A stretch of DNA of 64,000 bases, from contig NC_092603.1 in the NCBI RefSeq assembly GCF_047663525.1, positions 1,384,001-1,448,000 on the forward strand, given 5' to 3'. Of the stretch, positions 47,611 through 58,800 are shown one piece after another (position 1 is the first letter of the stretch; each line of letters begins with the position of its first letter). The notes under the pieces are model-generated. The model did not search any database. It was not told the DNA's origin and saw only the letters and a program-made list of their open reading frames with translations. The stretch is from Anas platyrhynchos. Lineage: Eukaryota > Chordata > Aves > Anseriformes > Anatidae. Position numbers and translations under genes: made by a program.

Positions 47611-50600
47611 TCATTCCTGTGCTGCTCCTGAAGGATCAAGGAGAGGTGATGCAGGAGTGTCTGGAGAAGAGCAGGAGCCCCCCAGGGCTGGGGACAGGTT
47701 CTGGGGCATGCTGCTCCTCAGGCACAGCTGGACGCTGCTTGTCCACAGCCAGAACCAGGGGTGGATGCTCTCCCCATTGAAGGAAGCTCCTGTGAACTCG
47801 TAGATCTCTTTCCCATCGTCAGCATTGATAAAAGACACCTGCTGCGCTGAATAGTCCAGACAGACCCAGATCCTCATTGGAACAGGGGACACAGAGAAGC
47901 ATATGGGAGGAGATGTGAGAGTCATGATCTGTCCTTCATCGTACTGCAGCGCCCAGATCCCTTCTTCAGGGCTCATGTTGATTCCCCCCTTCCTCTTCAC
48001 TGATGCCCTGGCCACCCCCACAGCCAAATTTGAATCTTTTTCCAACTCGCCTCTCAACTCCACCTTCCAGCAGTGCTTCCCCTCTCTGAACTCCTCACGG
48101 CCCAGCACGCAGCAACAACAGTCAAATCTCTCTGGGTTGTTGGGCACTGCTTGCCATGTAAGTTCCAAACGCATGCTTGTATTGTCTTCCAACAGAACAA
48201 GCTGGGGATGAGCAGTGTCAGGATCCAGGGTAACCTTCACTGCAGGGACAGAAGGAGCCAGGCCATCAGGGGCAGAGCTCAGCCCTGGGCAGGCTTTCCC
48301 CAGATCGAGGCCAGGAGCTGCCCCACGGGGCAGGAGATGGGGCACCTCTTGGCTCCTGAACATGCCCCACCAGGGGCAGTGGAAGCACTTCAGAGGGCTA
48401 CCCAATGCACACCTACCTGTATTATGAGGCAGCAGACACCTTCTCCATGCTGGAAGGAGAGGGGAGAGCTGGTCACAGTCCATGGCCAGTGCCCAGTGAG
48501 TGTGGGCAGGGTGAGAGGCCAGCCCTGGGCTGCTCTGTCCCAGCTGCCCACCCTCCCCTGCACATCACCTTGGTGTTGCCCTGAGGCCCAAGCTCTGTGA
48601 CACTCACCCAGCTCTGCAGCTTGTTTCTCTGAAAAGGAAAGCAAAATAAATATCTGATGAGAGGTAAGAGCAGCTCAGCCCATGGCTGCTTTCATGGGAA
48701 GACCCCAATTACCCTTAGTTAGGCAGAAAGACTCACCAAATATTGCACGTTCTTTCGCTGCAAAAGAAAGAGAAAAGGAAAACATGATCAGAGGGCATAG
48801 CTTCTGATCCCATAGTTCTCATTTTTATTTTATTTTTGTTCTGTTTGAAGAGTGAGACTTACCCATCTCTGAAGCTTGTTTCTCTGGAAAACAAAAGAAA
48901 AATGAATTAATGGTCAGAGGGAGCAACTTGTCACCCCTTGAAAAAAAACAATTTCCTGTTCTCTCTGGAGTGAGAATACACTGCCTTGCTCTCAAACACA
49001 GAAAAGATTAGTCAGCAAAGCACAATTTTGTGGAAAAAGTGACAAGTATGAAGGTTTCAGCACTACGCAACCAAATTACTAATGGAATGGGGATCGGTAG
49101 AATGGGAACTGAGCACCATGCTCAGAGATTCAGAAGGACCAGACTAACAAGGAGCAAGGGCCACCTTTGAGCAAGGCTTGTGCACGTGGAGCAGTAAGGA
49201 CAGACACTTGTGCAGCTCTCTGCACCGTGCCACCAAAACACAAGGGGAAGTGAATGGGGATGGGTGGAGGACGTCCCTGTCTTGGAAGCATCAGTGCAGA
49301 GCGGGGCAGCCCCACAGATCGCTCTCCGTCCCCACCTTGATCCCTGTTCCTTTCAGCCGTGTCCTGTGCCCAGGGCAGCCCCAGCCCCAGCACTCCCCAC
49401 TCCCACCCCAGGCCCCAGCTGCTCCTCCAGCACCCCCGAGCCACCAGCACACAAGCCCCCAGAGCCCACCCAGACCAGGCCCTCCCGCACAGACACCACT
49501 TCCCCAGGGGCTGGGGGCAGGGACTGCAAGGACTCACCCAGCTCTCGCCTCTGTGCCGCTGAAAAGCAAAGGCGGAGGAACAGGTGGTGAGCAGAGCAGC
49601 TTGGTTGCTGGGTGGGAACATGTGCAGGGGGGCTGCGCCTTGCCACCAGCCCCACGCTGCAGCCATGCTCCCTGGCCTCCCACCCAAGACGATCCTAAGG
49701 CCTTTGGCATCCCCAGGAGAACATTCCCTTCCTCCTCCTATGCACCTCCCTGGGCCAGGGCTCAGCCCCGCTCCACACCCAGGGGGGTCCCTGCAGAACA
49801 CCTCCCTGCGCTCCATCTCTGTGCTGCCAGCTTACCTTGCTTTCGAAAGAGATAAACACCGAGGCCAATGGACACAGCCAAAAGCACAAGGACCACAGCC
49901 AGAGCCACCTTCCAGGGCTGGGCGTTGTGGAAGAAGGGAGCTGAGAAAAGGCACCAGGAAAAGGGCTGTATTTACATGCCTGGGATTAGAAAAGCAAGAC
50001 CAAGATTTCTCCTGGCTCAGGACAAGTGCAGGGGCCAGGAATACCTCACGCTGGCTGTGCCATTTGTACCTGCGATGTGCAGGGATGATTCCCGTTCCTG
50101 CTGGAGGCGGCTGCTCCTGACCACGCAGGACAAGGGCCCCTCCACGCTCCCGGTCACGATGATGGCACCTTTGATTTCAAAGAGCCCCTCCTGGTCCTGG
50201 GAATGTGTCTGGGAGACCGAGGGCAGGTGCTGCCCGCGAGCATCCCTCCACAGCAGCTGCGGCAGCGGGTACCAGCCGGCCGATCGACACAGCGCCCGGA
50301 CGCCTCCGGCCTCATAGCCCCCCAGGGAGAGGTGGGGGTCAGTGCCTGTGGCTGGGGGAAGAGTGTGTGGCTGGGGCTTGACTTGGGGAGAGATTCATTT
50401 GAAGGCAAAGACCTCATCTGCTCCCATGCCAGACTCAGCCCTGCCCAGCCATGGCTTCAGGGGCTCTCAGACTGGGAGGTCCACACACCCACCCTCACCC
50501 CAAAAGGTCGCGGCTGGTGCTGGAACCAGAAAACAGGGCTGCACAATGCCAGTGGCCCCAAATCACCCAGGAAACCCAGGTGCTGAGCTTCAGCACCTCC

Positions 50601-51825
50601 AGGCAGCTTCTCTGCACCAAGCTGTGCTGGTTCAAGAAGCCCCGAGACTTCCAGACAATGTCTCAGGTCTCCCCCAGCACAAAAAGCAAAACCCAAATAT
50701 GTCCAGCTGCTCAGAGGTCTCTTCCCTGCTCCAGGCACTGTGTTTGGTAGCATTACAGGCACAGCTGAAGGTGCTGCTCAGCAGCCTGTGCCCAGTGCCC
50801 TTAAACCATCATGGGAATGGTCTACACAAACACCAGTGAAAACTAACAACTATGCATCTCTCTTCCCAAATACTGCCTCCATTTCCATGTCCATAATCCA
50901 TCGTGTTTAATAGCTGAGACAGGAAAAAGAAACTTAAATTCTCCCCTGGAATTCCCGGTGTATTACCCCAGCCACAAACCTGACAACACCAGCTCCACCG
51001 TTGCTTCATCATAAGCATCAGCATTTTTCACAGTGCAGACGTACTGGCCATCATCAGAAGGTCTCAGCCCTGTGATTCGCAAGTCCAGGCTTCCAGCAGA
51101 GAGACCATCTCTGGCCAGCTCTGTCCTCCCGGCATATGCCCCCATCTGCTCCCTGTACAGGTCCTCTCCATTGCGGTAGTGGTGCACTGTCTCAGACAAA
51201 TCATCCCGGATCCACCTGACATCCAAGCTGCGAGCATCACGTTGAGGAGACAAGTGGCAGGGCAGCACGACATCCTGCCCCACGGTGGCAGTGACAGGGT
51301 GTCCTGGTCCCACCACTCTGAGCTGGGCTGGGCAATGGAGAAGGGCACAGAGAGGAGGTGAAATTTTGCTATAGGGGCAGTAAGTGACAAAGGGTGAGCT
51401 GTGCATGAGTTGGTGCGTGCTGCGTCCCCCGTGTGCCATGGGAAACCACCGGGTAAACAGGAGAGGGAGAGGGAGGACATGCAGGAGAAGGAGGTGTGCT
51501 GGGAGTGGGAGCCCTCTCTGCAGCATTCAGGCAGGTGAAGGAGACACGGAAAGGGCAGCCAAGGCAGCGCCAGTATTGTGTGAAAGAACCAAAGGGAAAG
51601 TGAAACCCAACGGGGACCAAGCTGTGGGCTCTGGTCCCCCCTGCCCCACGGCCACTCCCCTGCCCCATAGCAGAATGTCTGTCAGGCCCAGGGGGAGAGC
51701 CCCCAGCAGCCCCGCAGGATCCTACCTGAGCCCAGCTGGAGGAGGAGCAGAGTGACGAGGGAAGTCAAGATGCCCCTGGCATGGCTGGTGAGGCTGGGGT
51801 GGCTGCAGCCCCAGGGGAGCCCCAT
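47611..51825 (-). CDS. Butyrophilin-like gene E, intact, A/B type
   Basis: Predicted 524 aa. Exons: signal 51726-51825 (MGLPWGCSHPSL...), IgV 50980-51327, IgC 50070-50345, TM 49836-49940, heptads 49538-49558, 48863-48883, 48737-48757, 48608-48628, 33-nt exon 48417-48449, B30.2 47611-48239. Phases, exon lengths and heptads are the same as in A and B, and the block 47600-50300 is nearly identical to them although gene D, of the other class, lies beside it. IgV ends VELVLSG instead of VDLEVSG and has WIRDDLSE. PRY has the FDCCCC patch. The normal 3' UTR is replaced by another module, so its poly(A) site must differ. Confidence 0.91.
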
Positions 51826-52369
51826 CTGTGCTTTAGTGGGAGCAGGAGCTGGGGGCAGAAGCTGGAGCAGAAGAGAGATGGGACCAAGGGGTTACAGGCA
51901 CTGCAGGCGGATGGGGAAGGAGTCCCCTTGTGCTCAGACACAAAGAGGCACAGCCAGCAGTGCCTTGGGCAGGGCGCAGAGCCTGCGCTTATCATGGGCT
52001 GGGGGACACAGCAGGCGGCCCCTGGGGGTTCTTCTCCAAGGGAGCCCCACCAAGATAGACACACACACCCAGCAGAGCTGCAGAACATAGATTACTACAC
52101 ACAACTTTCCCAACCTTTGCCCAGTTCCTGGCTGCAATAACACACTGGGAACAGCTCTGCCGCTGGAGCAATAGGGGCAAGTGTCTGGGGAGCTCCGCAG
52201 GGCTGGCACCACCATCCCATCACAGGTGGGTGCCCAGTCCACCTCCTTCAGCCAGGACAAGGGGCTTTTCCCTGGCAGGAGCCTCTCCAGACCTCCAGGG
52301 AAAGACAATGTCTGAGCTCGTTCATCTCCACCCATCTAAGACAGAATCAAACAGTGAGGACTTCGACAA

Positions 52370-53612
52370 TGTGGAGGTGCATAATGTCATCTTGAGAACT
52401 CTCCAAATTCTATCTTAAGGGTCTTTGGTCTTGGAATTAAAGCTGTCAGACATTACCCCAGTTTCCAAGAAGGGCAGCAAAGAAGACCCTGGGAATTACT
52501 GGCCTGTCAGTCTCATGGCAGTGCCTGGTAAAATTATAGAGATTGCTCTGGGAGTGAGTGAAAAATAGCTGAGGGACAACGCAGTCACAGGTCACAGCAT
52601 ATATGGATTCAAGAGGGGAAAGTCCAGTTCAACAAAATTAATTTCCTTTTTATGATAAGGTCAGCCTACTAATTGACTAAAAGGAGCTAGACAAGGTGAA
52701 CTTTTTGGATTTCAGTAAAGATTTCGTCTTGGCCTCTGACCACAGTCAGCTGGACTTAATGTCCAGCATAGACCCACATAAATACACAATACGATGGGTG
52801 AACAATTGGCTGAGGGGTCAGGCTCTGAGGGTTCTGCTAAAAGAGGCAACATCAGGCAGGCAGCCAGTCATGAGTGGGGCTCTGCAGGGCTCCTTTTTGG
52901 GGCCAGGTCTCTTCAGTGGTCCCATAAATGACCTGGATGTGGGACTGCAAGGAAACCTGAGTGAGTTTGTGGCTGACACTGAACTGGGAGGAGCTGCTGG
53001 ATCTGTCGAAGGTGGAGAGGCCTTGCAGAGGGATGTGGCCAAAGGGAAGAGATGGGCAGCCACCTCCTGTGGGAAGTTTAACAAGAGCAAGTGCCGGGCC
53101 CTGTCCCTGGGCAGGGGCAGCCCCGGCTGTACGGACAGCATGGGGTGAGAGAGGCTGGAGAGCAGCCCCCAGAACAGGAGCTGGGGGTTGTGGCCGACGG
53201 CAAGTTGGATGTGAGCCAGCTGCGGGCCCTGGCAGCCCAAAGGGCCAAGCATGCCCTGGGGTGCCTCAGGCACAGCACTGCTGGCCGGCCGAGGGAAGGG
53301 ATCGTCCCGCTCTGCTCAGCCTGCTGCAGCCTCGCCTCGAGCACTGCGTGCAGCTGTGGGCACCGCAGCAGACGAAGGGTGTGAAACTGTGCGAGAGCCT
53401 CCAAGGGAGGGCTACGAGGACGGCAAAGGCTCTGCAGGGCAAGGCGTGTGAGGAGCGGCTGAAGGCGCTTGGCTTGTTGAGCACAGAGCAGAGGAGACAC
53501 AGGGGAGGCCTCGTGGCAGCCCACAGCTTCCTGATGAGGGGAGCGGAGGGGCTCTGCTCTCTGGGGACAGCGACAGGGCTTGAGGGAACAGCATGGAGCT
53601 GCCACCGGGGAG
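52370..53612 (+). mobile_element. CR1 LINE fragment, the longest in the window
   Basis: Shows KKGSKEDPGNYWPVSLMAVP, then NFLDFSKDFVLASD, VNNWLRGQALRVLL, SEFVADTELGGAAG (a damaged FADD-type RT motif), NKSKCRALSLGRGSPG and the C-terminus. Several frame breaks; dead. Confidence 0.85.
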
Positions 53613-53614
53613 GG

Positions 53615-53728
53615 TCAAACCTTCTTGGAGGAAATCCAGGAGCTGGTGATACCCCCTGTGGGCACAGCTTCTGCAGAGCCTGTGTGATGGGAGGTTGGAA
53701 GCTCTTCAGGTGCCCCCAGAGCAGTGCA
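53615..53728 (+). pseudogene. RING-finger exon relic (TRIM-like), best second half
   Basis: Plus-strand frame reads TPCGHSFCRACVMGGWKLFR then CPQ, a clean RING second half. The first half (LEEIQELVIPP) is in another frame, so there is at least one frameshift. Bounded by a CR1 and an LTR. Confidence 0.6.
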
Positions 53729-53738
53729 GTGTCTAGGT

Positions 53739-54716
53739 GTACTGTGTTTATGTGGCATGGTTTTGGTATTGGGGTCCATAGGGTGGCTTCTGCGAGAAGA
53801 GTTCTGAAGCTGCCCCATGTCAGATAAGGGCCCCACCACAGGCCAGAGCCAAGTCAATAAACAATGTTGTTTGTGCTTGTGTGAGAGTATATTTTAAACA
53901 GGAAAAAAAAAAAAAAAAACTAAAAAAAGAAAAAAAAAAGAAAAAAAAAAACACAAAACACTTCTGCTCAACAGCAGACTGAGAAAGGAATGAGAAACAG
54001 CCCTGCAGACACCAAGATCAGTGAAGGTGGGCAGGAGATGCTCCAGGCACTGGAGCAGAAGTCCCCTGCAGCCTGTCATGAGACCCATAGTGGAGCAGGG
54101 TTCCATGCTGCAGCCCATGGAGGAGACCACGGTGGAGCAGGTGGATCTGCCCTGAAGGAGGCTGCAGCCTGTGGAGAACCCCTGCTGGAGCAGATTCCAG
54201 GCTGGAGCTGCAGTGTATGGAGAGGAGCCCAGGTAGGGGCAGAGGGTCTGGGGGGAGCTGCTGCCTGTGGGGGACCCGTGCTGGAGCAGCTTGCTCCTGA
54301 TGGATGGACCCCGTGGTATGGACCCATATTGGAGCAGTTCTTGAAGAGATGCTTCCTTTGGGCAGCCCATTGCGGGATCAGTTCGGGAAGGATGGCATCC
54401 TGTGGGAGTGACCCCACATGGAGCAGGGGCAGAGAGTGAACAAGAAGGAGCGGTGGAGAAAAACCATCAGGGACTGAACGCAGCCCTCATTCCCCTGTGC
54501 CCCTCAGGGGGGAGAAGGTGAAAGAAGGTAGATATGGGGAAGGTGTTTTGGGTGCCTTTCCTTTTTTTCTCACTTCTCTAGGCTGTTGGTAATACACCAT
54601 AAATTTTATTATCTCTCTACTCTGCGTCTGTTTTGCCTGTCACGTTAATTTTTGACTGAGCTCCCCATCCTTATCTCAACCGTTGAGCCCTCGGCACTGT
54701 ATTTTCTCCACCTTTC
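53739..54716 (+). mobile_element. LTR fossil of an avian endogenous retrovirus
   Basis: Matches from memory a long bird LTR family: TGTTTATGTGGCATGGTTTT near the start, an A-rich run (53902-53955), a middle part rich in GGAGCAG words, then CCTTATCTCAACCGTTGAGC near the end. The right end appears cut, where RING-module sequence resumes at about 54717. Old; no coding part. Confidence 0.65.
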
Positions 54717-55445
54717 CCTGGCTCTGACTCTCAGGACCAACACCAAGGAGACGGTCTGCTGCAAGACGCCTTCTCAGGCAGCAAAGCCTCAGGACACAAA
54801 GCACCCAGGAAATTCCACTGCCAGACTCCATCTTCCTGTGCAAAACTTTATTTGACACAGTCCTGCTGCTGCTGTGCTTTGATGTGCTCCAGAGGAGGGA
54901 ACAAAGAGCCCCCACAGGCTGCTCATGCTCAGCACCAGGCACAGAGCAAATATCAACCCCAAACTAGGAGGCAAAGGTGGCCTGCACTGGCCAGCAGCAC
55001 ACAGTGACCACATCCCTTGCCCTGGGGTCTGCAAGCAGTGCAAGCAGAGGGGAGCGGAGTATGGAGGGCTGCTGCAGCCCCTGTGCTGCCTGCTGGGCTC
55101 AGAGGCAGGGTAAGACCCATGGGTGCCAGCAGGGCTTGTGCCCCAGCACAGGAGCTGTGTGCAGGGCAGAGCCCAAAGCACCACAGCTCCCCGAGCTCCA
55201 GTTTGTTCGAGATTCCCAGAGACCCAGTCCTTTCCTGTGCTTTCCCTGTGCTTCGTGGGATGGATTCCACAGCATCCTGCCTTCCCCAAGCCTTCCCACA
55301 GCATCCAACTCAGAAAGCATCCCAGCCTTGCAGCATCCTGGCCCCAGAGCATCCAGCCACGCGAACAATTTCGCTGCCCCCCACAGTAGCCATGCTCCAG
55401 CTCAAATCCAGCTTCCACTGGACTTTTCTGCCCTGCCACTTCAAG
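54717..55445 (-). other. Module related to KRAB-ZNF exon 1, downstream of gene F
   Basis: Most complete of the series: a minus-strand open frame 54789-55439 covers the exon-1-like part and the hydrophobic stretch LIFALCLVLSMSSLWGLFVP. A minus-strand AATAAA lies near 54848. Decayed GCATCC minisatellite at 55270-55370. Confidence 0.4.
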
Positions 55446-55530
55446 TTTCCTGTTCTTTTGGGGTATGCAGCTTCCTTCAATAATGATTTAAAATATTCAC
55501 ACGCTGGGATTTTCCATGTTCAGAAGTAGA

Positions 55531-55536
55531 TTTATT
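55531..55536 (-). terminator. Polyadenylation signal of gene F
   Basis: AATAAA on the minus strand 301 nt after the gene F stop, aligned with C and D. Confidence 0.6.
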
Positions 55537-55836
55537 CATTTACAAGGAGTATTACTAATTCTTTTACATCTAAATTCCTGCTATATACTTCATGCTTTCA
55601 CACTCAAAGCCAAATTCATCACTGGAGTTAGAAACATGTTTCCCAAAAACGAAGTACAAGGGCTGCCTGAAGTCAGTACCCCCACCATCAGCCACAGGTC
55701 TCAGCGTGCAGGGAGAAACACAGGGCAGCCCCTGGCCCCACTGCCTCTCATTCCTGCACTGCTCCTGCACGATGAAGGAGAGGTGATGAAGGAGTGCCTG
55801 GAGAAGGGCAGGAGCCCCCCAAGGGAGGGAAAGGGT

Positions 55837-58800
55837 CTAAAGGGTGTTGTCCCTCAGGCACAGCTGGGCATTCGTCCCCAGCCAGAACCAGGGGCGCATG
55901 CTCTCCCCTTTGAGGAAGACATCTGTGAAAATGAAGATCTCGACCCCATTGTCAGCATTGATAAAAGACACCTGCCCCTGGGTACAGTCCAGACAGACCC
56001 AGACCCTCGTGGGGACAGGGGACAGGGACAAGGGGGTGGGAGGAGATGTGAGAGACGTGAGCTGCCCCTCCTTGTACTGCACAGCCCAGATCCCTTCTTC
56101 AGGGCTCATCTTGATCCACCCCTTCCTCTTCACCGATGCCCTGGCCACCCCCACAGCCAAACTTGAATACTTTCCCTTCTCCCCCTCTACCTCCACCTCC
56201 CAGTAGTGCCTCCCCTCTCTGAACTCTTCACGGCCCAGAACACAGCATCTAGTGTCAAATCTCTCCAGGGTTTTGGGCACCTGCTGCCATTTACTTTGCC
56301 ATCTCACACTGCTGTTGTCCTGAGACAGGACGAGCAGAGGATGAGCCGTGCATGGATCCAGAGTCACCTTCACTGCAGGGACAGAAAGAGCCAGGCCATC
56401 AGGGGCAGAGCTCAGCCCTGGGCAGGCTTTCCCCAGCTCGGGGCCAGGAGCTGCCCCACGGGGCAGGAGATGGGGCACCTCTTGGCTCCTGAACATGCCC
56501 AAGCAAGGGCAAGAGGAGCACTGCAGTTGGCAACTTAACACACACCTACCTGTATAGTGAGGCAGCAGAAACTTTCTCCATGCTGGAAGGAGAGGGGAGA
56601 GCTGCTCACAGCCCACGGCTGGTGCCCAGTAGTTGTGGGCAGGGTGAGGGGTCAGCCCTGGGCTTCTCTGTCCCAGCTGCCCACCCTCCCCTGCACATTG
56701 CCTTGACATTGCCCTTGGGCCCAAGCTCAGGAACACTCACCCAGCTCTGCAGCTTGTTCCCCTGGAAAAAGAAGCAAAAGCAATATCTGATGAGAGGGGA
56801 GAGCTTCCTACTCCATGCCTGAACCCCAAACTGCTTTGTTATGCTGCAGGATACTCACTGAGCTTTGCATCTTTTTTCTCTGCCAAACAAAAGCAAAAAC
56901 AATGCATGATGGAAAAGGACATCTTGCCTTCTCAAAATGCCCACTGTTAGAACCCAAATTCCTTCATTTGAGGGATGGATGGGTACTCACCCCGCTCTTT
57001 GGCTAGTTCCTCTGCAAAAGAAAAGTAAAAACACTTGGTGAGAGAGTACAGATTCTCATTACATGACAAGAACTCATTTTCTTTGGGTTTTGGGCCAGGC
57101 ACTCACTCAGTCTTGCAGATCGGTGCGCTAGAAATGAGAAGAAAATCATGGTGAGAGGGAACAGCCTCCCATCCCATTGCGGTGACCCCAGATACATTCA
57201 GATGCTGATGGAGACTTACCCAGCCTTGCATTTTTTTCCTCTGCAAAAGAAAGAGAAAAACAATGCATGATCAGAGGGGACAGCTGTTCCTCCCATAGCT
57301 CCCATTGGAAGACATGAAGTTCTTTCCGCTGGGGAGGGACACTCACCCCACTCTGCTTTCAGTTCCGCTGAAAAAGGAAAGCAAAGGCAATGCATGATCA
57401 GAGGGGACAGCTTCTCATCATATGCCTGCTCCCATGGCTACGCTCCAAAATTTATTCTTCTAGGAAGTGGCCAAACATAACTTTGCTCCCAAAGGAGAGA
57501 CCAGACTAAGAGTGAGTGAAGTTCATCTGTGAGCATGGCTTGAGCAAGCAGAACAACCAGCACAGAAACTTGTGCAGCTTTCAGAACGATGCCACCAAAA
57601 GACAAGTGGAAGTGAATGGGGGCAGGTGGAGGATGTCCCTGTCCCGGAAGCATCAGTGCAGAGCACAGCAGCCTCGCAGCTTGCTCCCAGTCTGCACTTT
57701 GATCCCCATTCCCTTCAGCTATCCCGGCCATGACCCGTGCTCAGGGCAGCCCCACACTCCTCACTTCTCCTTCAGGGTGAGGAGCCAGCCCTGGGCTGCT
57801 CTGTCCCAGTTGCCTGTCTTCCCCTGAACATCGCATTTGTGTTGCCGAGGACACTCACCCAACTCTGCTGCTTGTTCCTCTGAAGAAAAATAAAAAAGAG
57901 GGGGAGGGAAAAGAAATGCCTGATGAGAGGGGAGAGCTTTGCATTCTATCGCTGGACCCCATACTCTGTTGTGGTGCAGGATACTCACCACGTTCTGTAT
58001 CCTTCCTCACTGTCAGACAAAAGCAGAAAGAATGCATGATAGAAAGGGACAACTTCCCATCCCACACTGCCCACCAATAGGGCCCAAATTCCTTCATTTT
58101 TGGGAGGGACACTCACAAAGCTCTGCATTTAGATCTTCTGCAAAAGAAAAGCAAAAACACTTGGTGAGAGAGTACAGATTCTCATTTCATGATGAGAACC
58201 CATTTTCTTCGGTTTTGGGGCAGACACTCAGTCTTGCAGATTGGTGTGCTAAAAATGAGAAGAAAATCATGGTGAGAGGGAACAGCTTCCCATCCCATTG
58301 CGATGACCCCAAATACATTCAGATGCAGATGGAGACTTACCCAGCCTTGCATTCTTTTCCTCTGCAAAAGAAAGAGAAAAGCAATGCATAATCAGAGGGG
58401 AAAGCTTCTCCTGCCATAGCTCCCATTGGAAGACATGAAGTTCTTTCTGTTGGGAAGGGACACTCACCCCGCTCTGCTTTCAGTTCCACTGGAAAAGGAA
58501 AGCAAAGGCAATGCATGATCATAGGGGACAGCTTCTCGTCATATGCCTGCTCCCATGGCTACGCTCCAAAATTTATTCTTCTAGGAAGTGGCCAAACATA
58601 ACTTTGCTCCCAAAGGAGAGACCAGACTAAGAGTGAGTGAAGTTTATCTGTGAGCATGGCTTGTGCAAGCAGAACAACCAGCACAGAAACTTGTGTAGCT
58701 TCCAGTACGATGCCACCAAAAGACAACTGGAAGTGAATCGGGACATACAGAGGACATCCCTGTCCTGGAAGCATCAGAGTAGAGCGGGGCAGCCCCGCAC

